Assembly: GCA_905221235.1 (NCBI GenBank)
Contig: CAJNCJ010000015.1
Location: 1 to 42,001 of the forward strand
From: a bacterium
Lineage (GTDB): Bacteria; Bacillota; Bacilli; Lactobacillales; Streptococcaceae
Direction of reading: 5' to 3'
DNA: 42,001 nt
The position numbers and the translations under genes were made by a program. Below the pieces are notes generated by a model that saw only the letters and a list, made by a program, of their open reading frames with translations, ran no database searches and was not told where the DNA came from. Each line of letters starts with the position of its first letter. Position 1 is the first letter of the stretch. Positions 29,793 through 39,270 of the stretch are shown one piece after another.

Positions 29793-29798
29793 TATAAT
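29793..29798 (+). promoter_or_regulatory. -10 box for the DUF951 gene
   Basis: TATAAT lies just after the dnaN terminator and 22 bases before the small gene's ATG. Confidence 0.6.
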
Positions 29799-29820
29799 CG
29801 AAAAAGAAAAGGAGAGTAGT

Positions 29821-30015
29821 ATGTATCAAGTTGGAAATTTTGTTGAAATGAAAAAACCACACGCTTGTATAATCAAGTCAACAGGTAAAAAAGCCAATCG
29901 TTGGGAAATTACGCGTGTAGGAGCAGATATCAAAATCAAATGTAGTAATTGTGACCATGTTGTCATGATGGGGCGCTATGATTTTGATCGAAAAATGAAT
30001 AAAATTATTGACTAA
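29821..30015 (+). CDS. Small DUF951 protein (YyzM-like)
   Basis: This conserved protein of 64 residues has unknown function. It begins MYQVGNFVEMKKPHACII and has a CxxC pair (IKCSNCDHVVMMGRYDFDRKM) that could bind zinc. This is the DUF951 pattern, found near dnaN in many Firmicutes. I place the start at 29821, where GGAG lies seven bases before the ATG and a TATAAT box precedes it. A longer in-frame reading would run back into dnaN and has no support. A small basic product next to replication genes suggests a nucleic-acid role, but this is only inference. Confidence 0.9.
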   Translation: MYQVGNFVEMKKPHACIIKSTGKKANRWEITRVGADIKIKCSNCDHVVMMGRYDFDRKMNKIID

Positions 30016-30057
30016 GAACCCTTAGTTAGAGGGTTAGCAAGTTTTCCCTTTTTGTGT

Positions 30058-30063
30058 TATAAT
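30058..30063 (+). promoter_or_regulatory. Extended -10 promoter of ychF
   Basis: TGTTATAAT (TG-N-TATAAT) lies 37 bases before ychF. A hairpin AACCCT/AGGGTT without a T run precedes it (30018-30036) and may end the DUF951 transcript weakly. Confidence 0.65.
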
Positions 30064-30099
30064 ATTAGGGATTGAAATGAAAACGGAGAATGAAAAAAT

Positions 30100-31215
30100 A
30101 TGGCTTTAACAGCAGGTATCGTTGGTTTGCCAAACGTTGGTAAATCAACACTATTTAATGCAATTACAAAAGCAGGAGCAGAGGCAGCAAACTACCCATT
30201 TGCGACTATTGATCCAAATGTTGGAATGGTGGAAGTTCCAGATGAACGCCTACAAAAACTAACTGAAATGATCACTCCTAAAAAGACAGTGCCAACAACA
30301 TTTGAATTTACAGATATTGCAGGGATTGTAAAAGGAGCTTCAAAAGGAGAAGGGCTAGGGAATAAATTCTTGGCTAATATTCGTGAAGTAGATGCGATTG
30401 TTCACGTAGTTCGTGCTTTTGATGATGAAAATGTGATGCGCGAGCAAGGACGTGAAGATGCCTTTGTGGATCCACTTGCAGATATTGATACGATTAACCT
30501 AGAGTTGATTCTTGCTGACTTAGAATCAGTGAACAAACGATATGCGCGTGTAGAAAAGATGGCACGTACGCAAAAAGATAAAGAATCAGTAGCAGAATTC
30601 AATGTTCTTCAAAAGATTAAACCAGTTCTTGAAGATGGGAAATCAGCTCGTACAATCGAATTTACAGATGAAGAACAAAAGGTTGTCAAAGGTCTCTTCC
30701 TTTTGACGACTAAACCAGTTCTTTATGTAGCGAATGTAGATGAGGATGTAGTTTCAGATCCAGATTCTATCGACTATGTCAAACAAATTCGTGAATTTGC
30801 AGCGACAGAAAATGCTGAAGTAGTCGTTATTTCTGCGCGTGCTGAGGAAGAAATTTCTGAGTTAGACGAAGAAGACAAGCAAGAGTTTCTTGAAGCTCTT
30901 GGTTTGACAGAATCAGGCGTTGACAAGTTGACTCGAGCTGCTTACCATTTGCTTGGATTGGGAACTTACTTCACAGCTGGTGAAAAAGAAGTTCGCGCTT
31001 GGACCTTCAAACGTGGTATGAAGGCTCCTCAAGCAGCTGGTATTATCCACTCAGACTTTGAAAAAGGCTTTATTCGTGCAGTAACCATGTCATATGAGGA
31101 TCTAGTGAAATACGGATCTGAAAAGGCCGTAAAAGAAGCTGGCCGCTTGCGTGAAGAAGGAAAAGAATATATCGTTCAAGATGGCGATATCATGGAATTC
31201 CGCTTTAATGTCTAA
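30100..31215 (+). CDS. ychF: Redox-regulated ATPase YchF (OLA1-type)
   Basis: YchF is a universally conserved P-loop NTPase of the Obg class that prefers ATP and binds ribosomes. It is linked to stress responses. The 371-residue protein has G1 GLPNVGKST at about 8-16, G3 [20 protein letters not shown], a G4-type NVDE in place of NKxD, and a C-terminal TGS domain ([24 protein letters not shown]...). The length is usual. A GGAG site lies eleven bases upstream, a little far. A terminator follows, so it is probably a single-gene transcript. Confidence 0.96.
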   Translation: MALTAGIVGLPNVGKSTLFNAITKAGAEAANYPFATIDPNVGMVEVPDERLQKLTEMITPKKTVPTTFEFTDIAGIVKGASKGEGLGNKFLANIREVDAIVHVVRAFDDENVMREQGREDAFVDPLADIDTINLELILADLESVNKRYARVEKMARTQKDKESVAEFNVLQKIKPVLEDGKSARTIEFTDEEQKVVKGLFLLTTKPVLYVANVDEDVVSDPDSIDYVKQIREFAATENAEVVVISARAEEEISELDEEDKQEFLEALGLTESGVDKLTRAAYHLLGLGTYFTAGEKEVRAWTFKRGMKAPQAAGIIHSDFEKGFIRAVTMSYEDLVKYGSEKAVKEAGRLREEGKEYIVQDGDIMEFRFNV

Positions 31216-31240
31216 GAAATTTAATAAATAGTGTCAATTA

Positions 31241-31271
31241 GGTTGGAAAAAAATTCCAACCCTTTTGGCTT
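31241..31271 (+). terminator. Terminator after ychF
   Basis: GGTTGGAA (31241-31248) pairs with TTCCAACC (31255-31262) and is followed by TTTTGGCTTTT. The tail is broken by GGC, so termination may be partial and allow read-through to pth. Confidence 0.75.
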
Positions 31272-31287
31272 TTGAAAGGAAAAATAA

Positions 31288-31857
31288 ATGACCAAATTAC
31301 TTGTAGGCTTGGGCAATCCAGGGGATAAATATTTTGAAACAAAACACAATGTTGGTTTTATGTTGATTGACCAACTAGCGAAGAAACAGAATGTCACTTT
31401 TACACACGATAAGATATTTCAAGCTGACCTAGCATCTTTTTTTCTTAATGGCGAAAAAATTTATCTGGTCAAACCAACGACCTTTATGAATGAAAGTGGA
31501 AAAGCAGTTCATGCTTTATTAACTTACTATGGTTTGGATATTGAAGATTTACTCATCATTTACGATGATCTTGACATGGAAGTTGGAAAGATTCGTTTAA
31601 GAGCAAAGGGCTCCGCAGGTGGTCATAATGGTATCAAGTCTATTATTCAACATATAGGGACTCAGATATTTAATCGTGTTAAGATTGGAATCGGAAGACC
31701 TAAAAATGGTATGTCAGTTGTTCACCATGTTTTGAGTACCTTTGATAAGGATGATTATATTGGTATTTTACAGTCTATTGACAAGGTTGACGAAGCTGTA
31801 AATGATTATTTACAAGAGAAAAACTTTGAGAAAACAATGCAGAGGTATAACGGATAA
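31288..31857 (+). CDS. pth: Peptidyl-tRNA hydrolase
   Basis: Pth cleaves peptidyl-tRNA released from stalled ribosomes. The 189-residue protein shows the bacterial Pth pattern: GLGNPGDKY with N10, catalytic H20 in TKHNVGF, the FMNESGKAV stretch, and [23 protein letters not shown]. The length is usual. AAAGGA lies upstream. The stop codon directly abuts the mfd ATG, so the two are probably translated together. This pth-mfd order is conserved in streptococci. Confidence 0.97.
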   Translation: MTKLLVGLGNPGDKYFETKHNVGFMLIDQLAKKQNVTFTHDKIFQADLASFFLNGEKIYLVKPTTFMNESGKAVHALLTYYGLDIEDLLIIYDDLDMEVGKIRLRAKGSAGGHNGIKSIIQHIGTQIFNRVKIGIGRPKNGMSVVHHVLSTFDKDDYIGILQSIDKVDEAVNDYLQEKNFEKTMQRYNG

Positions 31858-34800
31858 ATGGGGACCTTATTAGATTTATTCTCAGAAAATGATCAGATTA
31901 AAAAATGGCATCAAAATCTGACAGATAAGAAAAGACAACTAATACTAGGTTTATCAACGTCTACTAAGGCTCTTGCAATTGCAAGTAGTCTAGAAAAAGA
32001 AGATAAGATTGTGTTATTGACGTCAACTTATGGAGAAGCAGAAGGAATTGTTAGTGATCTTATCTCTATCTTGGGTGAGGAACTTGTCTATCCATTTTTG
32101 GTAGATGACTCCCCCATGGTCGAGTTCTTGATGTCTTCACAAGAAAAAATCATTTCACGGGTTGAGGCATTGCGTTTTTTGACTGATTCATCTAAGAAAG
32201 GGATTTTGGTTTGTAATATCGCAGCAAGTCGATTGATTTTGCCGTCTCCGAATGTATTCAAAGATAGTATTGTAAAAATATCAGTTGGTGAAGAATATGA
32301 CCAACACTTGCTTACCCATCAGTTAAAGGAAATAGGATATCGAAAAGTTACTCAAGTACAGACCCAAGGAGAATTTAGTCTTCGAGGAGATATTTTAGAT
32401 ATTTTTGAAATATCCCAGTTAGAACCTTGCCGAATTGAGTTTTTTGGTGATGAAGTAGATGGAATTCGTACTTTTGAAGTCGAAACACAATTATCGAAAG
32501 AAAATCGGACAGAACTCACCATCTTTCCAGCTAGCGACATGATTTTGAAAGAAAAGGATTATCAACGAGGTCATTCAGCTTTAGAAAAGCAAATTTCAAA
32601 AACTCTATCGCCGATTCTGAAATCCTACCTAGAAGAAATTCTTTCAAGTTTTTATCAAAAACAAACGCATGCAGATTCTCGGAAATTTTTATCTTTGTGT
32701 TATGAGAAATCATGGACTGTCTTTGATTATATTAAAAAAGATACGCCCATATTCTTTGATGATTATCAGAAATTGATGAATCAGTATGAAGTCTTTGAAA
32801 GAGAATTAGCGCAATACTTTACAGAAGAGTTACAGAATAGTAAAGCATTTTCTGAGATGCAGTATTTTGCTGATACTGAGCAAATCTATAAAAAACAAAG
32901 TCCAGTGACCTTTTTTTCTAATCTGCAAAAGGGGTTAGGAAATCTCAAGTTTGATCACATTTATCAATTTAATCAATATCCCATGCAGGAATTTTTCAAT
33001 CAATTTTCTTTTCTAAAAGAAGAAATTGAACGATACAAAAAAATGAATTACACCATTATTCTGCAGTCTAGCAATTCAATGGGAAGTAAAACATTGGAGG
33101 ATGTTTTAGAGGAGTATCAGATTAAATTGGATTCCAGAGATAAGTCAATTATCTGTAAAGAATCTGTAAACTTAATCGAGGGTAATCTCAGACATGGTTT
33201 TCATTTTGTAGATGAAAAGATTTTATTGATAACTGAACATGAGATTTTTCAAAAGAAATTGAAACGCCGTTTTCGAAGACAACATGTTTCGAATGCGGAG
33301 CGATTAAAAGATTATAATGAACTTGAAAAAGGCGATTACGTTGTTCACCATATCCATGGGATTGGTCAATATCTAGGGATTGAAACAATTGAAATCAAAG
33401 GGATTCACCGTGATTATGTCAGCGTCAAATACCAAAATGGTGATCAAATCTCTATCCCAGTAGAACAGATTCATCTACTGTCTAAATATGTTTCAAGTGA
33501 TGGTAAAGCGCCAAAACTTAATAAATTAAATGATGGTCATTTTAAGAAGGCTAAGCAAAAAGTTAAGAATCAGGTAGAGGATATAGCAGACGATTTAATC
33601 AAACTCTATTCTGAACGTAGTCAGTTGAAGGGCTTTGCTTTCTCAGCTGATAATGAAGAGCAAGATGCTTTTGATGATGCTTTTCCTTATGTTGAAACGG
33701 ATGATCAACTTCGTAGTATTGAGGAAATTAAGAGGGATATGCAGGATTCTCATCCCATGGATCGACTTTTAGTTGGAGATGTTGGTTTTGGGAAGACTGA
33801 AGTTGCAATGCGTGCAGCTTTTAAGGCAGTCAATGATAACAAACAGGTGGTCGTCCTAGTTCCGACGACGGTTTTAGCTCAACAGCACTATACGAATTTT
33901 AAGGAACGATTTCAAAATTTTGCAGTTAATATTGATGTGTTGAGTCGCTTTAGAAGTAAAAAAGAGCAGACTGAAACACTTGAAAAATTGAAAAACGGCC
34001 AAGTTGATATTTTAATTGGAACACATCGTGTTCTGTCAAAAGATGTTGTGTTTTCTGATTTGGGATTGATGATTATTGATGAAGAACAACGATTTGGTGT
34101 CAAGCATAAGGAAACTTTGAAAGAGTTAAAGAAACAAGTGGATGTCCTAACCTTGACAGCTACGCCAATCCCTCGTACCCTTCATATGTCTATGCTGGGA
34201 ATCAGAGATTTGTCTGTTATTGAAACTCCTCCAACAAATCGTTATCCAGTGCAAACCTATGTTTTAGAAAAGAATGATAGTGTCATTCGTGATGCTGTCT
34301 TACGTGAAATGGAGCGTGGAGGTCAAGTTTACTATCTTTACAACAAAGTTGACACAATTGATCAGAAGGTTTCAGAATTACAGGAGTTAATTCCAGAGGC
34401 TTCGATTGGTTATGTTCATGGTCGCATGAGTGAAATCCAGTTGGAAAATACTCTATTAGACTTTATTGAGGGACAATACGATATCTTGGTGACAACTACC
34501 ATTATTGAGACAGGGGTGGACATTCCAAATGCCAATACTTTATTTATTGAAAATGCAGATCATATGGGCTTGTCAACCTTGTATCAATTAAGAGGAAGAG
34601 TCGGTCGTAGTAATCGGATTGCTTATGCTTATCTCATGTATCGTCCAGAAAAATCAATCAGTGAAGTCTCTGAGAAGAGATTAGAAGCAATCAAAGGATT
34701 TACAGAATTGGGCTCAGGATTTAAGATTGCGATGCGAGATCTTTCAATTCGTGGAGCAGGAAATCTCCTAGGAAAATCCCAGTCTGGTTTCATTGATTCT

Positions 34801-35361
34801 GTTGGTTTTGAATTGTATTCGCAGTTACTAGAGGAAGCTATTGCTAAACGAAACGGGAATGCTAACACAAGAACCAAAGGGAATGCCGAATTGATTTTAC
34901 AAATTGATGCTTATCTTCCTGATACTTATATTTCTGATCAACGACATAAGATTGAAATTTACAAGAAAATTCGTCAAATTGACAACCGTGTCAATTATGA
35001 AGAGTTACAAGAAGAGCTGATGGACCGCTTTGGAGAATACCCAGATGTGGTAGCCTATCTTTTAGAGATTGGTTTGGTTAAGTCATATTTGGACAAGGTC
35101 TTTGTCCAACGTGTGGAAAGAAAAGATAATAAAATTACAGTTCAATTTGAAAAAGTCACTCAACGACTGTTTTTAGCTCAAGATTATTTTAAAGCTTTAT
35201 CCGCAACGAACTTAAAAGCAGCCATAGCTGATAATGAAGGAGCAATGGAGCTTGTATTTGATGTCCGAAATAAGAAAGATTATGAAATTTTAGAAGGTCT
35301 GATAATTTTTGGAGAAAGTTTATTAGAGATAAAAGAGTCGAAGGAAGAAAATGCCATTTGA
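31858..35361 (+). CDS. mfd: Transcription-repair coupling factor Mfd
   Basis: Mfd pushes stalled RNA polymerase off DNA and recruits UvrA for repair. The 1167-residue protein has the UvrB-like N-terminal part (GEFSLRGDILDIFE near 165), the RNA-polymerase interaction domain (LEKGDYVVHHIHGIGQYLG), the RecG-like helicase with Walker A GDVGFGKTE and DEEQ box (IIDEEQRFG), the translocation motif region, LYQLRGRVGRS, and the C-terminal domain. The ATG follows the pth stop without a gap. There is no strong ribosome site, so translation is probably coupled. Confidence 0.97.
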   Translation: MGTLLDLFSENDQIKKWHQNLTDKKRQLILGLSTSTKALAIASSLEKEDKIVLLTSTYGEAEGIVSDLISILGEELVYPFLVDDSPMVEFLMSSQEKIISRVEALRFLTDSSKKGILVCNIAASRLILPSPNVFKDSIVKISVGEEYDQHLLTHQLKEIGYRKVTQVQTQGEFSLRGDILDIFEISQLEPCRIEFFGDEVDGIRTFEVETQLSKENRTELTIFPASDMILKEKDYQRGHSALEKQISKTLSPILKSYLEEILSSFYQKQTHADSRKFLSLCYEKSWTVFDYIKKDTPIFFDDYQKLMNQYEVFERELAQYFTEELQNSKAFSEMQYFADTEQIYKKQSPVTFFSNLQKGLGNLKFDHIYQFNQYPMQEFFNQFSFLKEEIERYKKMNYTIILQSSNSMGSKTLEDVLEEYQIKLDSRDKSIICKESVNLIEGNLRHGFHFVDEKILLITEHEIFQKKLKRRFRRQHVSNAERLKDYNELEKGDYVVHHIHGIGQYLGIETIEIKGIHRDYVSVKYQNGDQISIPVEQIHLLSKYVSSDGKAPKLNKLNDGHFKKAKQKVKNQVEDIADDLIKLYSERSQLKGFAFSADNEEQDAFDDAFPYVETDDQLRSIEEIKRDMQDSHPMDRLLVGDVGFGKTEVAMRAAFKAVNDNKQVVVLVPTTVLAQQHYTNFKERFQNFAVNIDVLSRFRSKKEQTETLEKLKNGQVDILIGTHRVLSKDVVFSDLGLMIIDEEQRFGVKHKETLKELKKQVDVLTLTATPIPRTLHMSMLGIRDLSVIETPPTNRYPVQTYVLEKNDSVIRDAVLREMERGGQVYYLYNKVDTIDQKVSELQELIPEASIGYVHGRMSEIQLENTLLDFIEGQYDILVTTTIIETGVDIPNANTLFIENADHMGLSTLYQLRGRVGRSNRIAYAYLMYRPEKSISEVSEKRLEAIKGFTELGSGFKIAMRDLSIRGAGNLLGKSQSGFIDSVGFELYSQLLEEAIAKRNGNANTRTKGNAELILQIDAYLPDTYISDQRHKIEIYKKIRQIDNRVNYEELQEELMDRFGEYPDVVAYLLEIGLVKSYLDKVFVQRVERKDNKITVQFEKVTQRLFLAQDYFKALSATNLKAAIADNEGAMELVFDVRNKKDYEILEGLIIFGESLLEIKESKEENAI

Positions 35362-35389
35362 TATTTTTCTTCTATAAAATAGATAAAAA

Positions 35390-35398
35390 TGGTACAAT
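35390..35398 (+). promoter_or_regulatory. Extended -10 promoter of rqcP-divIC
   Basis: TGGTACAAT lies 20 bases before rqcP, followed by GAGG near 35407. Confidence 0.6.
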
Positions 35399-35418
35399 AA
35401 TAAGTTGAGGTAATATAG

Positions 35419-35685
35419 ATGAGATTAGACAAATATTTAAAAGTATCACGAATTATCAAGCGTCGTACAGTCGCAAAAGAAGTAGCAGATAAAGGAAGAA
35501 TCAAGGTGAATGGGATTTTGGCCAAAAGTTCAACGGACTTGAAAGTTAATGACCAAGTTGAAATTCGCTTTGGCAATAAGTTGCTACTTGTAAAAGTACT
35601 AGAGATGAAAGATAGTACGAAAAAAGAAGATGCAGCAGGCATGTATGAAATTATCAGTGAAACACGGGTAGAAGAAAATGTCTAA
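35419..35685 (+). CDS. rqcP: Ribosome-associated quality-control protein RqcP (S4 domain)
   Basis: This small S4-domain RNA-binding protein, with RqcH, supports alanine tailing of stalled nascent chains on 50S subunits. The 88 residues are mainly an S4 domain: [20 protein letters not shown], then GRIKVNG and [15 protein letters not shown]. It was earlier annotated as an Hsp15-like or YabO protein. It overlaps divIC by 8 bases. The order mfd-rqcP-divIC is common in Firmicutes. Confidence 0.93.
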
Positions 35686-36046
35686 GAATATTGTACAATT
35701 AAACAATTCTTTTATCCAAAATGAATACCAACGTCGTCGCTACCTGATGAAAGAACGACAAAAACGGAATCGTTTTATGGGGTGGGTATTGATTTTGATT
35801 ATGTTGTTATTTATTTTGCCAACTTTTAATTTAGCGCATAGCTATCAGCAATTACTCCAAAGACGTCAGCAATTAGCAGACTTGCAAACTCAGTATCAAA
35901 CTTTGAGTGATGAAAAGGATAAGGAGACAGCATTTGCTACAAAGTTGAAAGACGAGGATTATGCTGCCAAATATACACGAGCGAAGTACTATTATTCTAA
36001 ATCGAGGGAAATAGTTTATACGATTCCTGACTTGCTTCAAAGGTGA
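35678..36046 (+). CDS. divIC: Septum formation initiator DivIC (FtsB-like)
   Basis: DivIC is a bitopic division protein that forms a complex with FtsL and DivIB at the septum. The 122-residue protein has a basic cytoplasmic N terminus (about 1-34), one membrane segment at about 35-53, and a coiled coil at about 55-90, then a conserved tail ([25 protein letters not shown]) matching the family. It overlaps rqcP by 8 bases and is followed by a 40-residue ORF four bases later. Confidence 0.94.
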
Positions 36047-36050
36047 TAAA

Positions 36051-36173
36051 ATGGAAAATTTATTAAACGTAATTGAGCAATTTTTGAGTTTATCAGATGA
36101 AAAACTGGAAGAGTTGGCTGATAAAAATCAATTATTGCGTTTACAAGAAGAAAAGGAAAGGAAGAATGCGTAA
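36051..36173 (+). CDS. Small acidic helical protein of 40 residues, unknown function
   Basis: This tiny ORF starts ATG at 36051, four bases after the divIC stop, with a GGTG site before it. The product starts MENLLNVIEQFLSLSDEKLE and ends EEKERKNA, charged and probably helical throughout. It overlaps the next gene by 8 bases, which supports its being translated. Pneumococcal genomes carry a small hypothetical gene at the same place, between divIC and the beta-lactamase-like gene. I know of no function. Because it sits in a division-linked operon it might bind one of its neighbours, but that is speculation. Confidence 0.8.
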   Translation: MENLLNVIEQFLSLSDEKLEELADKNQLLRLQEEKERKNA

Positions 36174-37434
36174 ATTCTTAATTATTTTGTTGCTACCGAG
36201 TTTTTTGACCATTTCAAAAGTTGTTAGCACAGAAAAAGAAGTCGTCTATACTTCGAAAGAAATTTATTACCTTTCACAATCTGACTTTGGTATTTATTTT
36301 AGAGAAAAGCTAAATTCTCCTATGGTTTATGGAGAAGTTCCTGTTTATGCGAATGAAGATTTAGTTGTAGAATCTGGAAAATTAACTCCAAAAACAAGTT
36401 TCCAAATAACTGAGTGGCGCTTAAATAAACAAGGAATTCCAGTATTTAAGTTATCCAACCATCAATTTATAGCTGCAGACAAACGATTTTTATATGACCA
36501 GTCAGAGGTAACTCCTACAATAAAAAAAGTATGGTTAGAATCTGACTTTAAATTGTATAACAGTCCTTATGATTTAAAAGAGGTAAAATCATCCTTATCA
36601 GCTTATTCGCAGGTATCAATCGATAAGACCATGTTTGTAGAAGGAAAAGAATTTCTACATATTGATCAGGCTGGATGGGTAGATAAGGAATCAACTTCTG
36701 AAGAAGATAATCGGATGGGTAAAGTCCAAGAAATGTTATCTGAAAAATATCAAAAAGATTCTTTCTCTATTTATGTTAAGCAACTGACTACTGGAAAAGA
36801 AGCAGGTATCAATCAAGATGAAAAGATGTATGCGGCTAGTGTTTTAAAACTCCCTTATCTCTACTATACGCAAGAAAAAATAAATGAGGGTCTGTATCAG
36901 TTAGATACGACTGTAAAATACGTATCAGCAGTTAATGATTTTCCAGGTTCTTATAAACCAGAGGGAAGTGGTAGTCTTCCTAAAAAAGAGGATAATAAAG
37001 AATATTCTCTCAAGGACTTAATCACAAAAGTATCTAAAGAATCTGATAATGTAGCTCATAACATATTGGGATATTACATTTCAAATCAATCAGATGCAAC
37101 ATTTAAGTCCAAGATGTCTGCTATTATGGGAGATGATTGGGATCCAAAAGAAAAATTGATTTCTTCTAAAATGGCTGGAAAAGTCATGGAAGCTATTTAT
37201 AATCAAAATGGATTTGTATTGGAGTCTTTGACTAAAACAGATTTTGATAATCAGCGAATTGCCAAAGGTGTTTCTGTGAAAGTAGCTCATAAAATTGGGG
37301 ATGCGGACGAATTTAAGCATGATACGGGTGTTGTCTATGCAGATTCTCCATTCATTCTTTCTATTTTCACTAAGGATTCTGATTATGATACGATTTCTCA
37401 GATAGCCAAAGATGTTTATGAGGTTCTAAAATGA
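36166..37434 (+). CDS. Exported serine beta-lactamase-fold protein
   Basis: This is a secreted or anchored protein of 422 residues with an N-terminal signal segment ([17 protein letters not shown]), an SH3-like or linker region to about residue 180, and a C-terminal class A beta-lactamase/transpeptidase fold. The active-site motifs are S225-V-L-K228 (SxxK), S293-D-N295 (SDN) and K376-I-G (in place of the usual KTG). I did not find a clear class A Glu166-type ExxLN motif, so true beta-lactamase activity is doubtful. A role in wall metabolism is more likely. I place the start at 36166. A longer reading would add 22 residues out of the upstream small gene. It overlaps tilS by 4 bases. Confidence 0.85.
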   Translation: MRKFLIILLLPSFLTISKVVSTEKEVVYTSKEIYYLSQSDFGIYFREKLNSPMVYGEVPVYANEDLVVESGKLTPKTSFQITEWRLNKQGIPVFKLSNHQFIAADKRFLYDQSEVTPTIKKVWLESDFKLYNSPYDLKEVKSSLSAYSQVSIDKTMFVEGKEFLHIDQAGWVDKESTSEEDNRMGKVQEMLSEKYQKDSFSIYVKQLTTGKEAGINQDEKMYAASVLKLPYLYYTQEKINEGLYQLDTTVKYVSAVNDFPGSYKPEGSGSLPKKEDNKEYSLKDLITKVSKESDNVAHNILGYYISNQSDATFKSKMSAIMGDDWDPKEKLISSKMAGKVMEAIYNQNGFVLESLTKTDFDNQRIAKGVSVKVAHKIGDADEFKHDTGVVYADSPFILSIFTKDSDYDTISQIAKDVYEVLK

Positions 37435-38708
37435 GGGAACAAGATTTTTTAAATCATTTTCTCAAGAAGGGATATTTCAAAAAGCATGCTAAGGTGGTGC
37501 TAGCTCTTTCTGGTGGATTAGATTCTATGTTTCTATTTAAGGTATTGTCTACTTATCAAAAAGAGTTAGAAATTGAATTGATTTTAGCTCATGTTAATCA
37601 TAAGCAGAGAATTGAATCAGATTGGGAAGAGAAGGAATTAAGGAAGTTAGCTGTTGAAGCTGGACTTCCTATTTATGTCAGCAATTTTTCAGGAGAATTT
37701 TCAGAAACGCGTGCACGAAATTTTCGTTATGATTTTTTTCAAGAGGTCATGAAAAAGACAGGTGCGACAGCCTTAGTCACTGCACACCATGCTGATGACC
37801 AGGTGGAAACGATTTTGATGCGTTTGATTCGAGGGACTCGTTTGCGCTATCTATCAGGAATTAAGGAGAAGCAAGTAGTTGGGGATATAGAAATCATTCG
37901 CCCCTTCTTGCATTTTCAGAAAAAAGATTTTCCACCCATTTTTCACTTTGAAGATACATCAAACCAGGAAAATTATTATTTTCGCAATCGTATTCGAAAC
38001 TCTTATTTACCAGAAGTAGAAAAAGAAAATCCTAGATTTAGAGATGCAATCTTAAGCATCGGCAATGAAATTTTAGATTATGACCTAGCTATATCTGAAT
38101 TATCTAACAATATTGATGTGGAAAATTTAGAGCAGTTATTTTCTTATTCTGAGTCAACACAAAGAGTTTTACTCCAAACTTATCTGAATCGTTTTCCAGA
38201 TTTGAATCTTACAAAAGCTCAGTTTGATGAAGTTCGGCAGATTTTAAAATCTAAAAGCCAGTATCGTCATCCGCTTAAAAATGGCTATGAATTGATAAAA
38301 GAGTATCAACAGTTTCAGATTTGTAAAATCAGTCCGCAGGCTGATGAAAAGGAAGATGAACTTGTGTTACACTATCAAAATCAGGTATTTTATAAAGGAT
38401 ATTTATTTTCCTTTGGACTTCCTTTAGAAGGTGAATCAATTCAACAAATACCTGTTTCACGCGAAACATCCATACACATTCGTCATCGAAAACCTGGAGA
38501 TGTTTTGATTCAAAATGGGCATAGAAAAAAACTCAGACGTCTATTTATTGATTTGAAAATCCCTATGGAAAAGAGAAAATCTGCTCTTATTATTGAGCAA
38601 TTTGGTGAAATTATCTCAATTTTGGGAATTGCGACCAGTAATTTGAGTAAAAACACGAAAAATGATATAATGAACACTGTACTTTATATAGAAAAAATAG
38701 ATAGGTAA
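37431..38708 (+). CDS. tilS: tRNA(Ile)-lysidine synthetase TilS
   Basis: TilS attaches lysine to C34 of tRNA-Ile(CAU), changing its specificity from Met to Ile. The 425-residue protein has the PP-loop ATP site SGGLDS at 27-32, an N-type ATP pyrophosphatase domain with [18 protein letters not shown], a middle helical domain and a C-terminal domain ([26 protein letters not shown]). It overlaps the preceding gene by 4 bases. Its 3' part contains a parS-like site and a promoter for hpt. Confidence 0.96.
   Translation: MREQDFLNHFLKKGYFKKHAKVVLALSGGLDSMFLFKVLSTYQKELEIELILAHVNHKQRIESDWEEKELRKLAVEAGLPIYVSNFSGEFSETRARNFRYDFFQEVMKKTGATALVTAHHADDQVETILMRLIRGTRLRYLSGIKEKQVVGDIEIIRPFLHFQKKDFPPIFHFEDTSNQENYYFRNRIRNSYLPEVEKENPRFRDAILSIGNEILDYDLAISELSNNIDVENLEQLFSYSESTQRVLLQTYLNRFPDLNLTKAQFDEVRQILKSKSQYRHPLKNGYELIKEYQQFQICKISPQADEKEDELVLHYQNQVFYKGYLFSFGLPLEGESIQQIPVSRETSIHIRHRKPGDVLIQNGHRKKLRRLFIDLKIPMEKRKSALIIEQFGEIISILGIATSNLSKNTKNDIMNTVLYIEKIDR
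38453..38468. promoter_or_regulatory. parS-like ParB binding site inside tilS
   Basis: TGTTTCACGCGAAACA fits the 16-base parS consensus TGTTNCACGTGAAACA with one change in the centre (C for T). It lies about 10 kb right of the dnaA/dnaN gap. Confidence 0.75.
38643..38671 (+). promoter_or_regulatory. Promoter for hpt-ftsH within tilS
   Basis: TTGAGT (38643-38648) and TATAAT (38666-38671) are 17 bases apart, 41 bases before hpt. It would give the essential ftsH and hpt a supply independent of the upstream genes. Confidence 0.65.
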
Positions 38709-38712
38709 AAAA

Positions 38713-39255
38713 ATGTTAGAAAACGATATTAAAAAAATCCTCGTTTCACACGATGAAATTACAGAAGCTGCTAAAAAATTAGGTGCTCAACTTACTAAAG
38801 ACTATGCAGGAAAAAATCCAATTTTAGTTGGGATTTTAAAAGGATCTATTCCTTTTATGGCTGAATTAGTCAAACATATTGATACACATATTGAAATGGA
38901 CTTCATGATGGTTTCTAGCTACCATGGTGGAACAGCAAGTAGCGGTGTGATCAATATTAAACAAGATGTGACTCAAGATATCAAAGGAAGACATGTTCTA
39001 TTTGTAGAGGATATCATCGATACAGGTCAAACTTTGAAGAATTTACGAGATATGTTTATTGAAAGAGAAGCTGCTTCTGTTAAAATTGCCACCCTGTTGG
39101 ATAAACCAGAGGGACGTGTTGTAGCAATTGAGGCAGACTATACCTGCTTTACGATTCCAAATGAGTTTGTAGTAGGTTATGGTTTAGATTACAAAGAAAA
39201 TTATCGTAACCTTCCTTATGTTGGAGTATTGAAAGAAGAAGTGTATTCAAATTAG
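38713..39255 (+). CDS. hpt: Hypoxanthine-guanine phosphoribosyltransferase
   Basis: Hpt salvages hypoxanthine and guanine to IMP and GMP with PRPP. The 180-residue protein has the PRPP-binding motif [14 protein letters not shown] and the flexible-loop region ([14 protein letters not shown]), and ends with [21 protein letters not shown], all typical. It follows tilS by four bases and precedes ftsH by 15, an order conserved in Firmicutes. GuaB, which feeds the same guanine nucleotide pool, is also in this window. Confidence 0.97.
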   Translation: MLENDIKKILVSHDEITEAAKKLGAQLTKDYAGKNPILVGILKGSIPFMAELVKHIDTHIEMDFMMVSSYHGGTASSGVINIKQDVTQDIKGRHVLFVEDIIDTGQTLKNLRDMFIEREAASVKIATLLDKPEGRVVAIEADYTCFTIPNEFVVGYGLDYKENYRNLPYVGVLKEEVYSN

Positions 39256-39270
39256 AAGGAACAATTTTTA

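Noticed and set aside
29695..29820. N-terminal extension of the DUF951 protein into dnaN
   Set aside because: It overlaps dnaN and the dnaN terminator. The ATG at 29821 has a promoter and ribosome site.
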